Positions 16,562-26,263 of a DNA stretch of 35,352 nt are shown piece by piece. The notes under the pieces are model-generated. The model saw only the letters and a program-made list of their open reading frames with translations. It was not told the origin of the DNA and did no database searches. The DNA is taken from assembly GCA_028689635.1 (NCBI GenBank), contig JAQVCU010000020.1:1-35352 (forward strand), in the 5' to 3' direction. This DNA is from Oscillospiraceae bacterium. GTDB lineage: Bacteria > Bacillota > Clostridia > Oscillospirales > Ruminococcaceae. The position numbers and the translations under genes were made by a program. The first letter of the stretch is position 1, and each line of letters opens with the position of its first letter.

Positions 16562-16987
16562 TTAAAAGCCGATATCTTCCATAGCGGACGCGATCATCTC
16601 CGGCGTCAGCGCCTCGCAGCTTGCCTGCCATGCGTCCTTATCCCAAATCTCCGCCCGGGAAGACGCGCCTATGATCATAATGTCCCGATCAAGCCCCGCG
16701 TATTCCCGAAGGTTCTGCGGGATGATGATCCGCCCCTGCTTGTCCACGCATACGTCGATGGCGCCCGAAAAGAAAAACCTCTGCAGGGCGCCCGCCTTTG
16801 ACATGGGCAGTTCCTTTATCTTTTTCTCTAAATTTCCCCACTCCTCAAGGGAGTAGACGAACAGGCAGTGATCCAGCCCCTTGGCGAGGATGAAGCGTTC
16901 CCCCAGATCTTCCCGAAGGCGGGAAGGGAAGTTGACGCGGCCCTTGGCGTCTAAGCTGTGCGCATATTCGCCGATGAGCATTTTCAT
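16562..16987 (-). CDS. mraZ: transcriptional regulator MraZ
   Basis: A DNA-binding protein of the SpoVT-AbrB-like fold that controls its own dcw cluster. The 141 residues (family about 143) carry two copies of the domain: the first around LDAKGRVNFPSRLRE (12-26), the second around VDKQGRIIIPQNLRE in the second half. These DxxGR...P repeats are the MraZ signature, and the protein forms a ring-shaped oligomer in known members. ATG 16987 lies after AGGAAGG; ATG 16981 is possible. It is the first gene after the cluster promoter, with direct repeats in its leader that look like its own binding site. Confidence 0.97.
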   Translation of the reverse strand: MKMLIGEYAHSLDAKGRVNFPSRLREDLGERFILAKGLDHCLFVYSLEEWGNLEKKIKELPMSKAGALQRFFFSGAIDVCVDKQGRIIIPQNLREYAGLDRDIMIIGASSRAEIWDKDAWQASCEALTPEMIASAMEDIGF

Positions 16988-17025
16988 CCACCTTCCTCTT
17001 GTTTCAGGGTTTTTTAACCTTTTTT

Positions 17026-17042
17026 CACCACTTCACACCACT
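17026..17042 (-). promoter_or_regulatory. putative MraZ-binding direct repeats
   Basis: On the minus strand AGTGGTG occurs at 17042-17036 and again at 17032-17026, a 10-bp period, followed by a degenerate third copy (AAAAGGTT). They lie just downstream of the mraZ -10. MraZ proteins bind short G-rich direct repeats upstream of their own gene, so this fits an autoregulatory operator. Confidence 0.6.
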
Positions 17043-17050
17043 GTAAGACC

Positions 17051-17079
17051 ATTATAGCCGGTCTATAGGGAAAATGCAA
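17051..17079 (-). promoter_or_regulatory. sigma-A promoter of the dcw cluster (mraZ)
   Basis: Minus strand: TTGCAT (17079-17074), a 17-bp spacer, and a perfect TATAAT (17056-17051). Predicted transcription start is near 17044. Confidence 0.88.
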
Positions 17080-17227
17080 GTTTTATCCACCTTCATTTCA
17101 AAAAAATTCGTCCTCCAAAAGCTTCCATTTTCGGCCCGGTTCGCGGCCTTCTGGCATCCGTTAGGAGGCTCCCTGTCCCGACGGCCCCTCCCGCGGAAGT
17201 TTTTTCCCATATTTCTTGCCCAAACAG

Positions 17228-17256
17228 TGGAAAATTTCGTGTAAAACCTTTATAAT
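17228..17256 (+). promoter_or_regulatory. putative promoter of the lipoprotein gene
   Basis: TGGAAA (17228-17233), a 17-bp spacer, then a perfect TATAAT (17251-17256). The -35 matches four of six consensus bases. Confidence 0.6.
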
Positions 17257-17310
17257 GATTTTGATATCAGGAGAAAACAACGAAATACCATAACAAGGAG
17301 TGCTGCCCGC

Positions 17311-18417
17311 ATGAATCAGAAGACTGCCCGCTTTTCCCTCTGCGCCATGGACTTGCTGCTGTGCGCAGTCCTGTGTGGATGTACGGTAAACGCCCCTTTC
17401 GCTGACAGGGACTTTGCCCTCTCCAACGACACTTTCCCGGAGTATGACCCCGTCCTTGCCACCATTGTCGTGCCGGAAGGGGAACATATCTCCGACTACA
17501 GCCTGCACATCTCCTGCGACCGCGGCAAGGAGTATTTGGAAAGCCTGTATTTTCAAAAAATCGAAACCGGCCTATATAATATCAAACTGGATCTTAAGAA
17601 TTTGCCCTGGGTGGGGAGAGACCGTTTTTCCGGCAACGTAAAGGTTATGAAAAAAGCCAAAAACATCACGGAAAGCATCACGAAAAATTTCTCATTCGCA
17701 TCCTTTGGCAGCTACAACGCTGAAAAAGAACGCATCGATTTTGACCTTCACGTCGGTTACAACGAGGATGGAGACTTATACGGCATCGATCCGTCCAACA
17801 ATGGAAGCGAAACCAGCATCGATGAGGACGGCGCCATCGAATATGTCGGGTTTGACAACTACAACGTTGTCAGCAGAGACATGCGGCCCGTCATCCTGGC
17901 TCCGGTGCTGGATTTTAGCGAATTTATCAATACCGCCGGCGTGGAACCCAGCAGCCTTTGGATCTCCTTTGAGGATACCGGCGTTTTTTACGAGGTAAAG
18001 CTGGCCAAGCAGGAGCCGGTCAACATGCTGTACAGCACCAAGGCCGATACCGCCATCGTCGACGCCTACCCAGATTATGAGCTGAATTTTCTCAGTTTCC
18101 CCGCCTCCCCCTCCTTCGATTTTTCCGGGACCTTAAGTTGGGAGATTCCAGACGAGGAAAAAGAATGGTACCTTTACGCCATCGGTGAAAACGATGAGCT
18201 GACCCCTCTGGAGCCTGTCTTCAATAAAGAGGACGGCACCCTGGAATTGCGCGCCCGCACCCTGGGCCGCTATGTGCTGATGGACGGCCCCTGCAAAGAG
18301 GCCGACGCCGAAGCTTCTTTGCAAAACGGCACCGAGGTCTCTGGAAACAAATACAACCCGGAAACCGGTTCTTTTCTCCCCTTCGCTGTCTTTTCCGCCT
18401 GCAGATCCCTGCTGTGA
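17311..18417 (+). CDS. putative lipoprotein of unknown function
   Basis: A 368-residue predicted secreted lipoprotein. A short basic N-terminus is followed by a hydrophobic stretch and a lipobox-like L21-C22-G23-C24, with C24 the likely lipidated residue; Cys at position -2 is unusual, and C22 is a less likely site. ATG 17311 follows AAGGAG at 10 bases. The mature part is rich in Asp, Asn, Ser and aromatic residues, without internal repeats or catalytic motifs I recognise, and looks mainly beta-stranded. It contains YNEDGDLYG and DEDGAIEY near the middle and a segment LEPVFNKEDGTLELRARTLG near the C-terminus that resembles surface-protein beta-sandwich modules. I do not recognise the family. 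It is monocistronic, divergent from the dcw cluster. Confidence 0.75.
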   Translation: MNQKTARFSLCAMDLLLCAVLCGCTVNAPFADRDFALSNDTFPEYDPVLATIVVPEGEHISDYSLHISCDRGKEYLESLYFQKIETGLYNIKLDLKNLPWVGRDRFSGNVKVMKKAKNITESITKNFSFASFGSYNAEKERIDFDLHVGYNEDGDLYGIDPSNNGSETSIDEDGAIEYVGFDNYNVVSRDMRPVILAPVLDFSEFINTAGVEPSSLWISFEDTGVFYEVKLAKQEPVNMLYSTKADTAIVDAYPDYELNFLSFPASPSFDFSGTLSWEIPDEEKEWYLYAIGENDELTPLEPVFNKEDGTLELRARTLGRYVLMDGPCKEADAEASLQNGTEVSGNKYNPETGSFLPFAVFSACRSLL

Positions 18418-18440
18418 TCTTCTCTTCCCTGTCATACAGC

Positions 18441-18478
18441 GCCGGGCGGCCCTAAACGGGCCGCCCGGCTGTTGTTTT
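18441..18478 (+). terminator. intrinsic terminator of the lipoprotein gene
   Basis: A 12-bp GC-rich stem (18441-18452 with 18458-18469, loop TAAAC) is followed by TGTTGTTTT, 24 bases after the stop codon. Confidence 0.9.
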
Positions 18479-18512
18479 ACCGTGCCTTTTGCTCTTCCCC
18501 ATAAAGGCGCAG

Positions 18513-18544
18513 AAAGGGCGCGCGGCCATGACCGCGCGCCCTTT
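18513..18544. terminator. hairpin terminator between convergent genes
   Basis: A 13-bp perfect stem (18513-18525 with 18532-18544) is followed by T-rich sequence on the plus strand and only TTT on the minus strand. It lies 22 bp past the end of the minus-strand hydrolase gene and probably ends that transcript while backing up the plus-strand terminator. Confidence 0.65.
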
Positions 18545-18565
18545 TCTTTTTGAGATTGGGTTGTG

Positions 18566-19156
18566 TTACAGTTCCAGGGTCTCCCCCGGCTCCACAACGA
18601 TCCTGCCGGGAACGTCCACCCGCTCGGCCATGGAGCGGTCATAGCCACCCACCAGGGTATGCACCGGCACCACATGGCGGCAGCCGATCAGCTCTGCGCA
18701 GCGCCCCGCTTCCTCCGGGGCCATGTTGTAAACGCCGTCCACCGGAAGGAAGGCGTAATCCACCTTCTGCCGCGCCACTTCCTGCATCTCCCCCACAATA
18801 GAGGTATCCCCGGCGCAATAGACCTTGATGCCGTCGAAAGCCACCACATACCCCACGCACTTAGTGATATCGTGGTTTTTGTTGCATGCCGGAACCGCCG
18901 TTATCACAACGCCGTCCTTTTCGAAGCTGTTGTGCCTGCCCCCGGAGAGCGCCTCTTTCCAAGTGACGGTAAGGCAGCCCGGGTTCTTGGTCACCAGTTC
19001 CACAGCGTTGTGATCGTAGTGCTCATGGGTCACCAGCAGAAAGTCAGCCCCGGGGCCATAGTCCTCCCCCGCGTAGGGATCCACATAGATGAACTGGCCC
19101 TCGGCCGTCTCAAAACGCAGGCTTCCATGCCCTAAGTAGAAAAACTTTGCCTTCAT
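18566..19156 (-). CDS. metallo-beta-lactamase-fold metal-dependent hydrolase
   Basis: A 196-residue cytosolic protein of the UlaG/UPF0173-like branch of the metallo-beta-lactamase superfamily. The metal-binding motif HEHYDH (44-49) is present, followed by the Asp ligand in YCAGDTS (D117) and a His in VPVHTL (H166). It is shorter than enzymes with extra substrate domains, and its substrate cannot be deduced. ATG 19156 follows AAGGAG. It has its own promoter and is separated from gatB by a strong terminator, so the two are not in one operon. Confidence 0.9.
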   Translation of the reverse strand: MKAKFFYLGHGSLRFETAEGQFIYVDPYAGEDYGPGADFLLVTHEHYDHNAVELVTKNPGCLTVTWKEALSGGRHNSFEKDGVVITAVPACNKNHDITKCVGYVVAFDGIKVYCAGDTSIVGEMQEVARQKVDYAFLPVDGVYNMAPEEAGRCAELIGCRHVVPVHTLVGGYDRSMAERVDVPGRIVVEPGETLEL

Positions 19157-19211
19157 ACCCTTTCTCCTTTCCCATCTGCGGACAGACCCGATGTGTGAAA
19201 ACTTTTTCTTT

Positions 19212-19240
19212 ATTGTATCGCTTTTCGCCCCGGCTGTCCA
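19212..19240 (-). promoter_or_regulatory. sigma-A promoter of the hydrolase gene
   Basis: Minus strand: TGGACA (19240-19235), a 17-bp spacer, TACAAT (19217-19212); five of six bases match in each hexamer. Confidence 0.78.
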
Positions 19241-19242
19241 CC

Positions 19243-19275
19243 AAAAAAGCGGGGCGCTCAGCGCCCCGCTTTTTC
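19243..19275. terminator. strong terminator after gatB
   Basis: A 14-bp stem (19244-19257 with 19261-19274) with a 3-base loop has a T-run at its minus-strand end and a T-run on the plus strand too, so it can work in both directions. It ends the gatCAB transcript. Confidence 0.93.
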
Positions 19276-19286
19276 TATCGATCCAA

Positions 19287-20723
19287 TCAGCCCAAATACC
19301 GCAGCAACAGTTCCTTGATCAGGGCGGGGTTCCCCTGCCCTTTGGATTGGCGCATACACTGCCCCACCAAAAAACCGATGGCGTTGGTTTTGCCGTTTTT
19401 GTAGTCGGCCACCGATTTTTCGTTGGCCGCCAGCACCGCCTGGACGATCCCATCCAGGGCGCCGGTATCGGAGATCTGGGCCAGGCCCTTCTCTTTTACC
19501 ACCTGGGCCACCGTTTTCTCGGTGAACATGATCTCTTCGATCACGGTCTTGCCGGCGTTGCCGGAGATCTCGCCCTTTTCGATCATGGCGATCATCTCGC
19601 AAAGCCGCTCCGGCGTCAGACGGGTATCCGCCAGGGCTATGTTCTTTTCGTTGCACAGACGGGTAACGTCCCCCAGCAGCCAGTTGGAGATGTTTTTGGG
19701 CTTGCAGCTGCCCTTTTCCACGCACGCCTCAAAGAAAGCGCCCTTTTCCATGGATTCCACCAACAGATTGGCGTCGAACCGGGGCAGCTCCAACTCTTTC
19801 ATAAAGCGCAGGGTCTTGTGGTTGGGCAGCTCCGGCAGGGTATCCCGCAGATCCTTCACCTTCTGTTCCGGCACCACAATGGTCAGCAGGTCCGGCTCCG
19901 GGAAATAACGGTAATCCTGGGCGTCCTCCTTGCTGCGCAGCAGCACAGATTTGCCGGCCGGATCGTCCCATCGGCGGGTCTCCTGGTGGATGACGCCGCC
20001 CGCCTCCAACACCTCGATCTGCCGGGCGGCCTCATACTCGATGGCCCGGACAGCGCCGGAAAAGCTGTTGACGTTTTTCATTTCGCAGCGGGTGCCAAAG
20101 GGCTCCCCGGGCTTATGCACCGATACGTTGATGTCGCAGCGGATGGAGCCCTCCTGCATTTTGCAGTCGGAGATGTCGATGTATTGCAGGATGGATTTGA
20201 TCGTTTCCAGATAGGCCTTCGCCTCGGCGGAAGAGCGCATATCCGGTTCGGAGACGATCTCGATCAGGGGTACGCCGCAGCGGTTAAAATCCACCAAAGA
20301 GCCCTCGAAGCTGTCGTCGTGGATCAGCTTGCCGGCGTCCTCCTCGATGTGGATACGGGTAACGCCGATACGCTTGGTCGTGCCCTCGTCATCCAAAATC
20401 ACATCCAAATAGCCCTTGCCGCACAGCGGGATGTCAAACTGGGAGATCTGGTAGGCTTTGGGCAGGTCTGGATAAAAATAATTCTTTCTATCCTGCTTGC
20501 AAATGGGATGGATCTCGCAGTTAAGGGCATGGCCCATTTTGATCGCGTACTCCACCACTTTCTCGTTGAGGGTGGGCAGGGTGCCGGGCATACCGGTGCA
20601 GATGGGGCAGCAATTGGAGTTGACCGCCGAGCCAAAGGAGTTTTTGCAGCCGCAGTAGATCTTGGTGGCGGTATTCAGTTCCGCGTGGACCTCAAGGCCC
20701 ACGACGATCTCATAGTTGTTCAT
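19287..20723 (-). CDS. gatB: aspartyl/glutamyl-tRNA amidotransferase subunit B
   Basis: The kinase and tRNA-binding subunit of GatCAB: it phosphorylates the side chain of Glu (or Asp) mischarged on tRNA(Gln) (or tRNA(Asn)), after which ammonia is added. ATG 20723 follows AAGGAGG at 8 bases; the upstream extension overlaps gatA and is not used. The 478 residues start with the family opening NYEIVVGLEVHAEL, carry a zinc site of the CxC...CPxC type (C24, C26, C39, C42), the GMPGTLP loop and the HIEEDAGK segment, and end in the helical and YqeY-like tail that holds the tRNA elbow. It is the last gene of gatC-gatA-gatB, 13 bp after gatA. Confidence 0.97.
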   Translation of the reverse strand: MNNYEIVVGLEVHAELNTATKIYCGCKNSFGSAVNSNCCPICTGMPGTLPTLNEKVVEYAIKMGHALNCEIHPICKQDRKNYFYPDLPKAYQISQFDIPLCGKGYLDVILDDEGTTKRIGVTRIHIEEDAGKLIHDDSFEGSLVDFNRCGVPLIEIVSEPDMRSSAEAKAYLETIKSILQYIDISDCKMQEGSIRCDINVSVHKPGEPFGTRCEMKNVNSFSGAVRAIEYEAARQIEVLEAGGVIHQETRRWDDPAGKSVLLRSKEDAQDYRYFPEPDLLTIVVPEQKVKDLRDTLPELPNHKTLRFMKELELPRFDANLLVESMEKGAFFEACVEKGSCKPKNISNWLLGDVTRLCNEKNIALADTRLTPERLCEMIAMIEKGEISGNAGKTVIEEIMFTEKTVAQVVKEKGLAQISDTGALDGIVQAVLAANEKSVADYKNGKTNAIGFLVGQCMRQSKGQGNPALIKELLLRYLG

Positions 20724-20736
20724 GTTTTCCGCCTCC

Positions 20737-22194
20737 TTACTGGATCTCCGGGATCGCCCGGAAAGAGCCTGCTTCATTCTCGTATGCTTTGGCGGCGTCC
20801 AGCAGCGTCTTTTCGGCAAATTTCGGGCCGATCAGCTGCATCCCCAGGGGCATATTGTTGGCGCCCCGGCCGCAGGGCACAGAAAGCCCCGGCAGCCCCG
20901 CGATGTTCACCGTCACCGTGCAGATATCGGCGGCGTACATTTTCAGCGGGTCGTCCAGGTTTTCGCCCATCCGAAAGGCGGTGGAGGGAGAAGTGGGGGT
21001 GAGGATAAGGTCGCACCCCGCAAAGGCCGCGGCAAACTCCGCGGAGATCTGCTGCTGAAGCTGTTTTGCCCGCTTGTAATAGGCGTCGTAAAAGCCGGAG
21101 CTCAGCACAAAGGTGCCCAGCATAATGCGGCGCTTTACTTCGTCCCCAAAGCCCTCGCTGCGGGTCTTCTCATACAGCTCGGTGAGGCCCTCGCAGCCCT
21201 CGGCGCGATAGCCATATTTTACTCCGTCAAAGCGCGCCAAGTTGGAGGAGGCCTCGGCGGAGGAGATCATATAATAAGCGGAAAGGGCGTAACCGGTGCT
21301 GGGCAGAGAGATCTCTTTGATCACGGCGCCCTTTTTCTCCAAAATTGAAACGGCGTTCATGACGGCAGCGCGGGTCTCTTCCTCCACCCCGGCGCCAAAA
21401 TACTCTTTTGGCAGGCCGATGCGCAGGCCTTTCACATCGCCGGAGGGCGCCGCATCGCGATCCGGATAGTCCCGTTTCGCCGAGGTGGCGTCCATGGGAT
21501 CTCCGCCGCAGATGGCGGAATAGAGCATGGCCACATCATCCACCGAACGGCCGAAGGGGCCGATCTGATCGAGGGAAGAGGCAAAGGCCACCAGGCCGTA
21601 GCGGGAAACCGCACCGTAAGTGGGCTTAAGGCCCACGATACCGCAATAGGAGGCGGGCAGGCGGATGGATCCGCCGGTGTCGGAGCCCAGGGCCAACACC
21701 GCTTCCCCCGCCGCCACAGCGGCGGCGGATCCGCCGGAGCTTCCCCCGGGGACATAACCCAGCCCGTGGGGATTGGCAGTCTTGTGGAAATAAGAGGTCT
21801 CGCAGGAGGAGCCCATGGCAAACTCGTCCATGTTGGCTTTGCCCACTACCACCGCGTCGGTAAGCCGCTCCATGACTGTGGCGTTATAGGGCGGCACGAA
21901 GTTGTGCAGCATTTTGGAACCGCAGGTGGTCAGGACGCCTTTGGTGCAGATGTTATCCTTAATGGCCATGGGGATCCCGGCCAGAGGGGAAAGCTCCTCT
22001 CCCTTGGCCCGTCTGCCGTCGATCTCTCTGGCCTTTTGCAGGGCGCCTTCCTCTGTCACGGTGATATAGGCCCCTACCTTGCCCTCCACCCGGGCGATCT
22101 GTCCCAGGACGGATTTGGCCGCTTCCTCTGCGGAGCAGGCTTTGTCCCGCATCAGACGGCTCAGCTCGGAGGCTGTCATTTCGTAAAGTTCCAT
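20737..22194 (-). CDS. gatA: aspartyl/glutamyl-tRNA amidotransferase subunit A
   Basis: The glutaminase subunit of GatCAB, releasing ammonia from glutamine for the amidation done by GatB. It is an amidase-signature enzyme of 485 residues. The Ser-cisSer-Lys triad can be placed: K79 in AIKDN, S153 in GGSSGGS and the nucleophile S176 in SDTGGS. ATG 22194 (MELYEM) follows AAGGAGG; the longer frame starting at 22236 runs into the end of gatC. Gaps of 13 bp on both sides indicate a tight operon. Confidence 0.97.
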   Translation of the reverse strand: MELYEMTASELSRLMRDKACSAEEAAKSVLGQIARVEGKVGAYITVTEEGALQKAREIDGRRAKGEELSPLAGIPMAIKDNICTKGVLTTCGSKMLHNFVPPYNATVMERLTDAVVVGKANMDEFAMGSSCETSYFHKTANPHGLGYVPGGSSGGSAAAVAAGEAVLALGSDTGGSIRLPASYCGIVGLKPTYGAVSRYGLVAFASSLDQIGPFGRSVDDVAMLYSAICGGDPMDATSAKRDYPDRDAAPSGDVKGLRIGLPKEYFGAGVEEETRAAVMNAVSILEKKGAVIKEISLPSTGYALSAYYMISSAEASSNLARFDGVKYGYRAEGCEGLTELYEKTRSEGFGDEVKRRIMLGTFVLSSGFYDAYYKRAKQLQQQISAEFAAAFAGCDLILTPTSPSTAFRMGENLDDPLKMYAADICTVTVNIAGLPGLSVPCGRGANNMPLGMQLIGPKFAEKTLLDAAKAYENEAGSFRAIPEIQ

Positions 22195-22207
22195 CGTTGT
22201 CTCCTCC

Positions 22208-22477
22208 TTATTCCACTGTTCTGGGAACCACCACACACCCAGCCTGGGAATGAGGCGCGTTTTTCAGGATATCCTCCCGGGGGAAGGAAGGGGTGATCTC
22301 ATCCCGGCGCAGGGCCATGGGATGGTCGGGATCCACCGGATCAAAACCGGCGGTGATCTCCGGCAGATTTTCGCACATGGCCACAATGTCTTCCATCTGT
22401 TTTTCAAACATGGCCGCCTTGTCTTCTTCAATGGAAAGCCGTGCCAGCTTTGCAATATGCTGGATATCGATTTTCAT
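22208..22477 (-). CDS. gatC: aspartyl/glutamyl-tRNA amidotransferase subunit C
   Basis: The small belt subunit that wraps between GatA and GatB and stabilises the complex. The 89 residues (family about 95) begin with the typical helix IQHIAKLARLSIEEDK, contain the linker LPEITAGFDPVDPDHP and end with a segment containing LRRDEITPSFPRED, all recognisable. ATG 22477 follows GGAGG. It is the first gene of gatCAB. No clear promoter was seen in the 111 bp between it and ligA. Confidence 0.95.
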   Translation of the reverse strand: MKIDIQHIAKLARLSIEEDKAAMFEKQMEDIVAMCENLPEITAGFDPVDPDHPMALRRDEITPSFPREDILKNAPHSQAGCVVVPRTVE

Positions 22478-22526
22478 GGTGTCAGCCTCCGTCCGGCCGG
22501 GCCACAGCCCTGGCCTGAATTTTGAT

Positions 22527-22552
22527 AAAAGCCCCGGCGGCTCTTCCGCCGG
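22527..22552 (-). terminator. weak terminator-like hairpin after ligA
   Basis: On the minus strand a 7-bp GC stem (22552-22546 with 22540-22534, 5-base loop) is followed by GGCTTTTATC. With only four T residues it may allow read-through from ligA into gatCAB. Confidence 0.5.
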
Positions 22553-22588
22553 TCGTATGGAAAGCCCGGCCGCCGCAGCGGCCCAGCC

Positions 22589-24727
<2,139 letters not shown>

Positions 24728-24731
24728 TTAT

Positions 24732-24759
24732 AGTATATCATAAAAAGCCATTCCCGCAA
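24732..24759 (-). promoter_or_regulatory. putative promoter of ligA
   Basis: Minus strand: a weak -35 TTGCGG (24759-24754), a 16-bp spacer and TATACT (24737-24732). An overlapping TATGAT lies a few bases upstream. The -10 is good; the -35 is poor. Confidence 0.5.
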
Positions 24760-24807
24760 AGGGAAAACCCAATTTTCCCTGCAAAATCGGCCGTCTTTTT
24801 CTCCTCT

Positions 24808-24837
24808 TTTGCCCACTGTGGCTTTGCCCACCGTGGC
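24808..24837. repeat. tandem 15-bp repeat upstream of ligA
   Basis: TTTGCCCACTGTGGC (24808-24822) is followed at once by TTTGCCCACCGTGGC (24823-24837), one mismatch in 15, then a partial third unit with an ATGGGC. It lies between yunB and the ligA promoter. A role is unknown. Confidence 0.7.
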
Positions 24838-24857
24838 CCAATGGGCCCGCCGTCGTT

Positions 24858-25502
24858 TTAAGATGCCCCAAAAAAGCCGGCGCCATTCAGATAGGCCTGC
24901 GGCACGCTGCCCACGATCACCGTCTCCGCCAGCACCACGTCCGTGGCAACCTGGGTGGTGACCGAATAAGCCGGGATCACCGCCGTAATGGAGGCCTCCA
25001 CCTCCAGCTTCACCTGATGGTGGGTCTGGTTGACGCCGGCGCTGTCGAAGGCCTGGCAAAGGCTGGCCCGCGCAAAGCCCGCAGGCAGCAGCCGGAAGGA
25101 GAGCATGGGCCCCCGCCCGGCCAAAAACTGGGCCCCGCTTAGGGTGCCTGCATGTACGCGCACCTCCTGGCTCTCCATCTCCTCCAGTTTGCGGGTAATG
25201 GCGGCGGTCATCAGGCTTTTCAGCCGGTTTACCGCCACCGCATCGGTTTGAAGGGCCAGGATCTCCCCTCCGTTTCCCCGGCTCACATGGATCAGCCCAT
25301 CGTAGGTCACCTGCTCCCGGGAAAGGACCTCCAAAACGGCGGCGTCAATGGCGCGGGTGGCATACACTTTGGCCTGATACCCGGCGTAAGCCCGGATCAC
25401 CGGGCGCACCTGGGTATCCAGCGCCACCAGCGCAATGGCGGCGCAAAGCGCCGCCGCCCAAAAACGAAACCAGCCGCCCCCTCGCCGCCGTTTTCTCCTC
25501 AT
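24858..25502 (-). CDS. yunB: sporulation protein YunB
   Basis: A 214-residue membrane-anchored protein of the YunB family, made in the mother cell during sporulation in Bacillus; its biochemical role is not known. ATG 25502 follows AGGGGG at 8 bases. A very basic N-terminus (RRKRRRGGG) precedes one membrane helix (about 12-29). The ectodomain has the family segments YATRAIDAAVLEVL, VTYDGLIHVSRGNGGEI, LQTDAVAVNRLKS and, near the C-terminus, EVEASITAVIPAYS. A CATATACT at 25532-25525 (minus) resembles a sigma-E -10 just upstream, but I found no matching -35. It is divergent from spmA. Confidence 0.87.
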   Translation of the reverse strand: MRRKRRRGGGWFRFWAAALCAAIALVALDTQVRPVIRAYAGYQAKVYATRAIDAAVLEVLSREQVTYDGLIHVSRGNGGEILALQTDAVAVNRLKSLMTAAITRKLEEMESQEVRVHAGTLSGAQFLAGRGPMLSFRLLPAGFARASLCQAFDSAGVNQTHHQVKLEVEASITAVIPAYSVTTQVATDVVLAETVIVGSVPQAYLNGAGFFGAS

Positions 25503-25562
25503 TGCCAGCGCCCCCTCTTTTTTCAGTATATGCCGTCCCCTTTGAGAAGCTTCGTTTTTCCC

Positions 25563-25588
25563 CACAGAAAACACTTCTGTGTTTTTTT
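25563..25588 (+). terminator. plus-strand terminator-like hairpin in the yunB-spmA gap
   Basis: CACAGAA (25563-25569) pairs with TTCTGTG (25575-25581), followed by seven T residues (25582-25588). No plus-strand gene lies directly upstream, so it could be a leader attenuator of spmAB or end an antisense transcript from the yunB side. Confidence 0.7.
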
Positions 25589-25663
25589 GCCTTTCGGCGG
25601 AATAAGCTGTAAAAAATGCCTTCCAACCCGGGAGGCATTGTGGGAAAGGACGATGCTGCGGTT

Positions 25664-26263
25664 ATGATGACCTGGATCTTTTGCGCCATGGCGGCGCTCT
25701 CTCTTGTTTTTGGCCTGATGAACGGGCGTATGGGGCAGGTCTCCGCCGCCGCTTTGGAAGGCTCCTCCGCCGCGGTGACCCTATCCCTCAAGCTGCTGGG
25801 CGCCATGTGCCTTTGGAGCGGCCTGATGGAGGTGGCGGAGCGCTCCCGCCTCACCGAAAAACTCAGCCGTCTTTTTACGCCGGTTTTTCGCCTGCTTTTC
25901 CACGGCCTCTCCCCTTCCTCCCCGGCGGGACGCGCCATCGCCATGAACGTCGCCGCCAATCTTCTGGGCCTGGGCAACGCGGCCACGCCCCTGGGCCTGG
26001 CCGCCATGCGGGAGTTGGCCGCGCAGGAGCCCTGTCACGGGGCCGCCAGCGACCATATGGTATTGTTTGTGGTGCTCAACACCGCTTCCCTACAGCTGAT
26101 CCCCACCACCACGGCCGCCCTGCGCCTGGCCGCCGGTTCCTCCTCTCCTTTCGAGATCCTGCCCGCCGTCTGGTGTTCCAGCCTGTGTTCTGTTTCGGCG
26201 GCGCTGCTTGCCGCAAAGCTGTTTCAGCGGTTTGGGAGGGGACGCCATGGGCTGGACCGGTAG
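25664..26263 (+). CDS. spmA: spore maturation protein SpmA
   Basis: A polytopic membrane protein with a nucleoside-recognition (Gate) domain; SpmA and SpmB together are needed for normal spore core dehydration in Bacillus and Clostridium. The start is uncertain: ATG 25664 gives 199 residues beginning at the first membrane helix, GTG 25640 has GGGAGG four bases upstream, and ATG 25616 lacks a ribosome site. Family segments are visible: FGLMNGRMGQVSAAALEGS, LWSGLMEVAE, NVAANLLGLGNAATPLGLAA and FVVLNTASLQLIPTT. It overlaps spmB by 17 bp. Confidence 0.92.
   Translation: MMTWIFCAMAALSLVFGLMNGRMGQVSAAALEGSSAAVTLSLKLLGAMCLWSGLMEVAERSRLTEKLSRLFTPVFRLLFHGLSPSSPAGRAIAMNVAANLLGLGNAATPLGLAAMRELAAQEPCHGAASDHMVLFVVLNTASLQLIPTTTAALRLAAGSSSPFEILPAVWCSSLCSVSAALLAAKLFQRFGRGRHGLDR

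Larger units (their letters stand above)
16988..17310. other. divergent intergenic region between mraZ and the lipoprotein gene
   Basis: This 323-bp stretch holds the mraZ promoter and its repeats on the minus strand and a probable promoter and ribosome site for the lipoprotein gene on the plus strand. I see no gene or RNA element between them. Confidence 0.7.

Noticed and set aside
18566-20723. gatB and the metallo-beta-lactamase-fold gene as one operon
   Set aside because: A strong terminator (19243-19275) and a good promoter (19212-19240) separate them.
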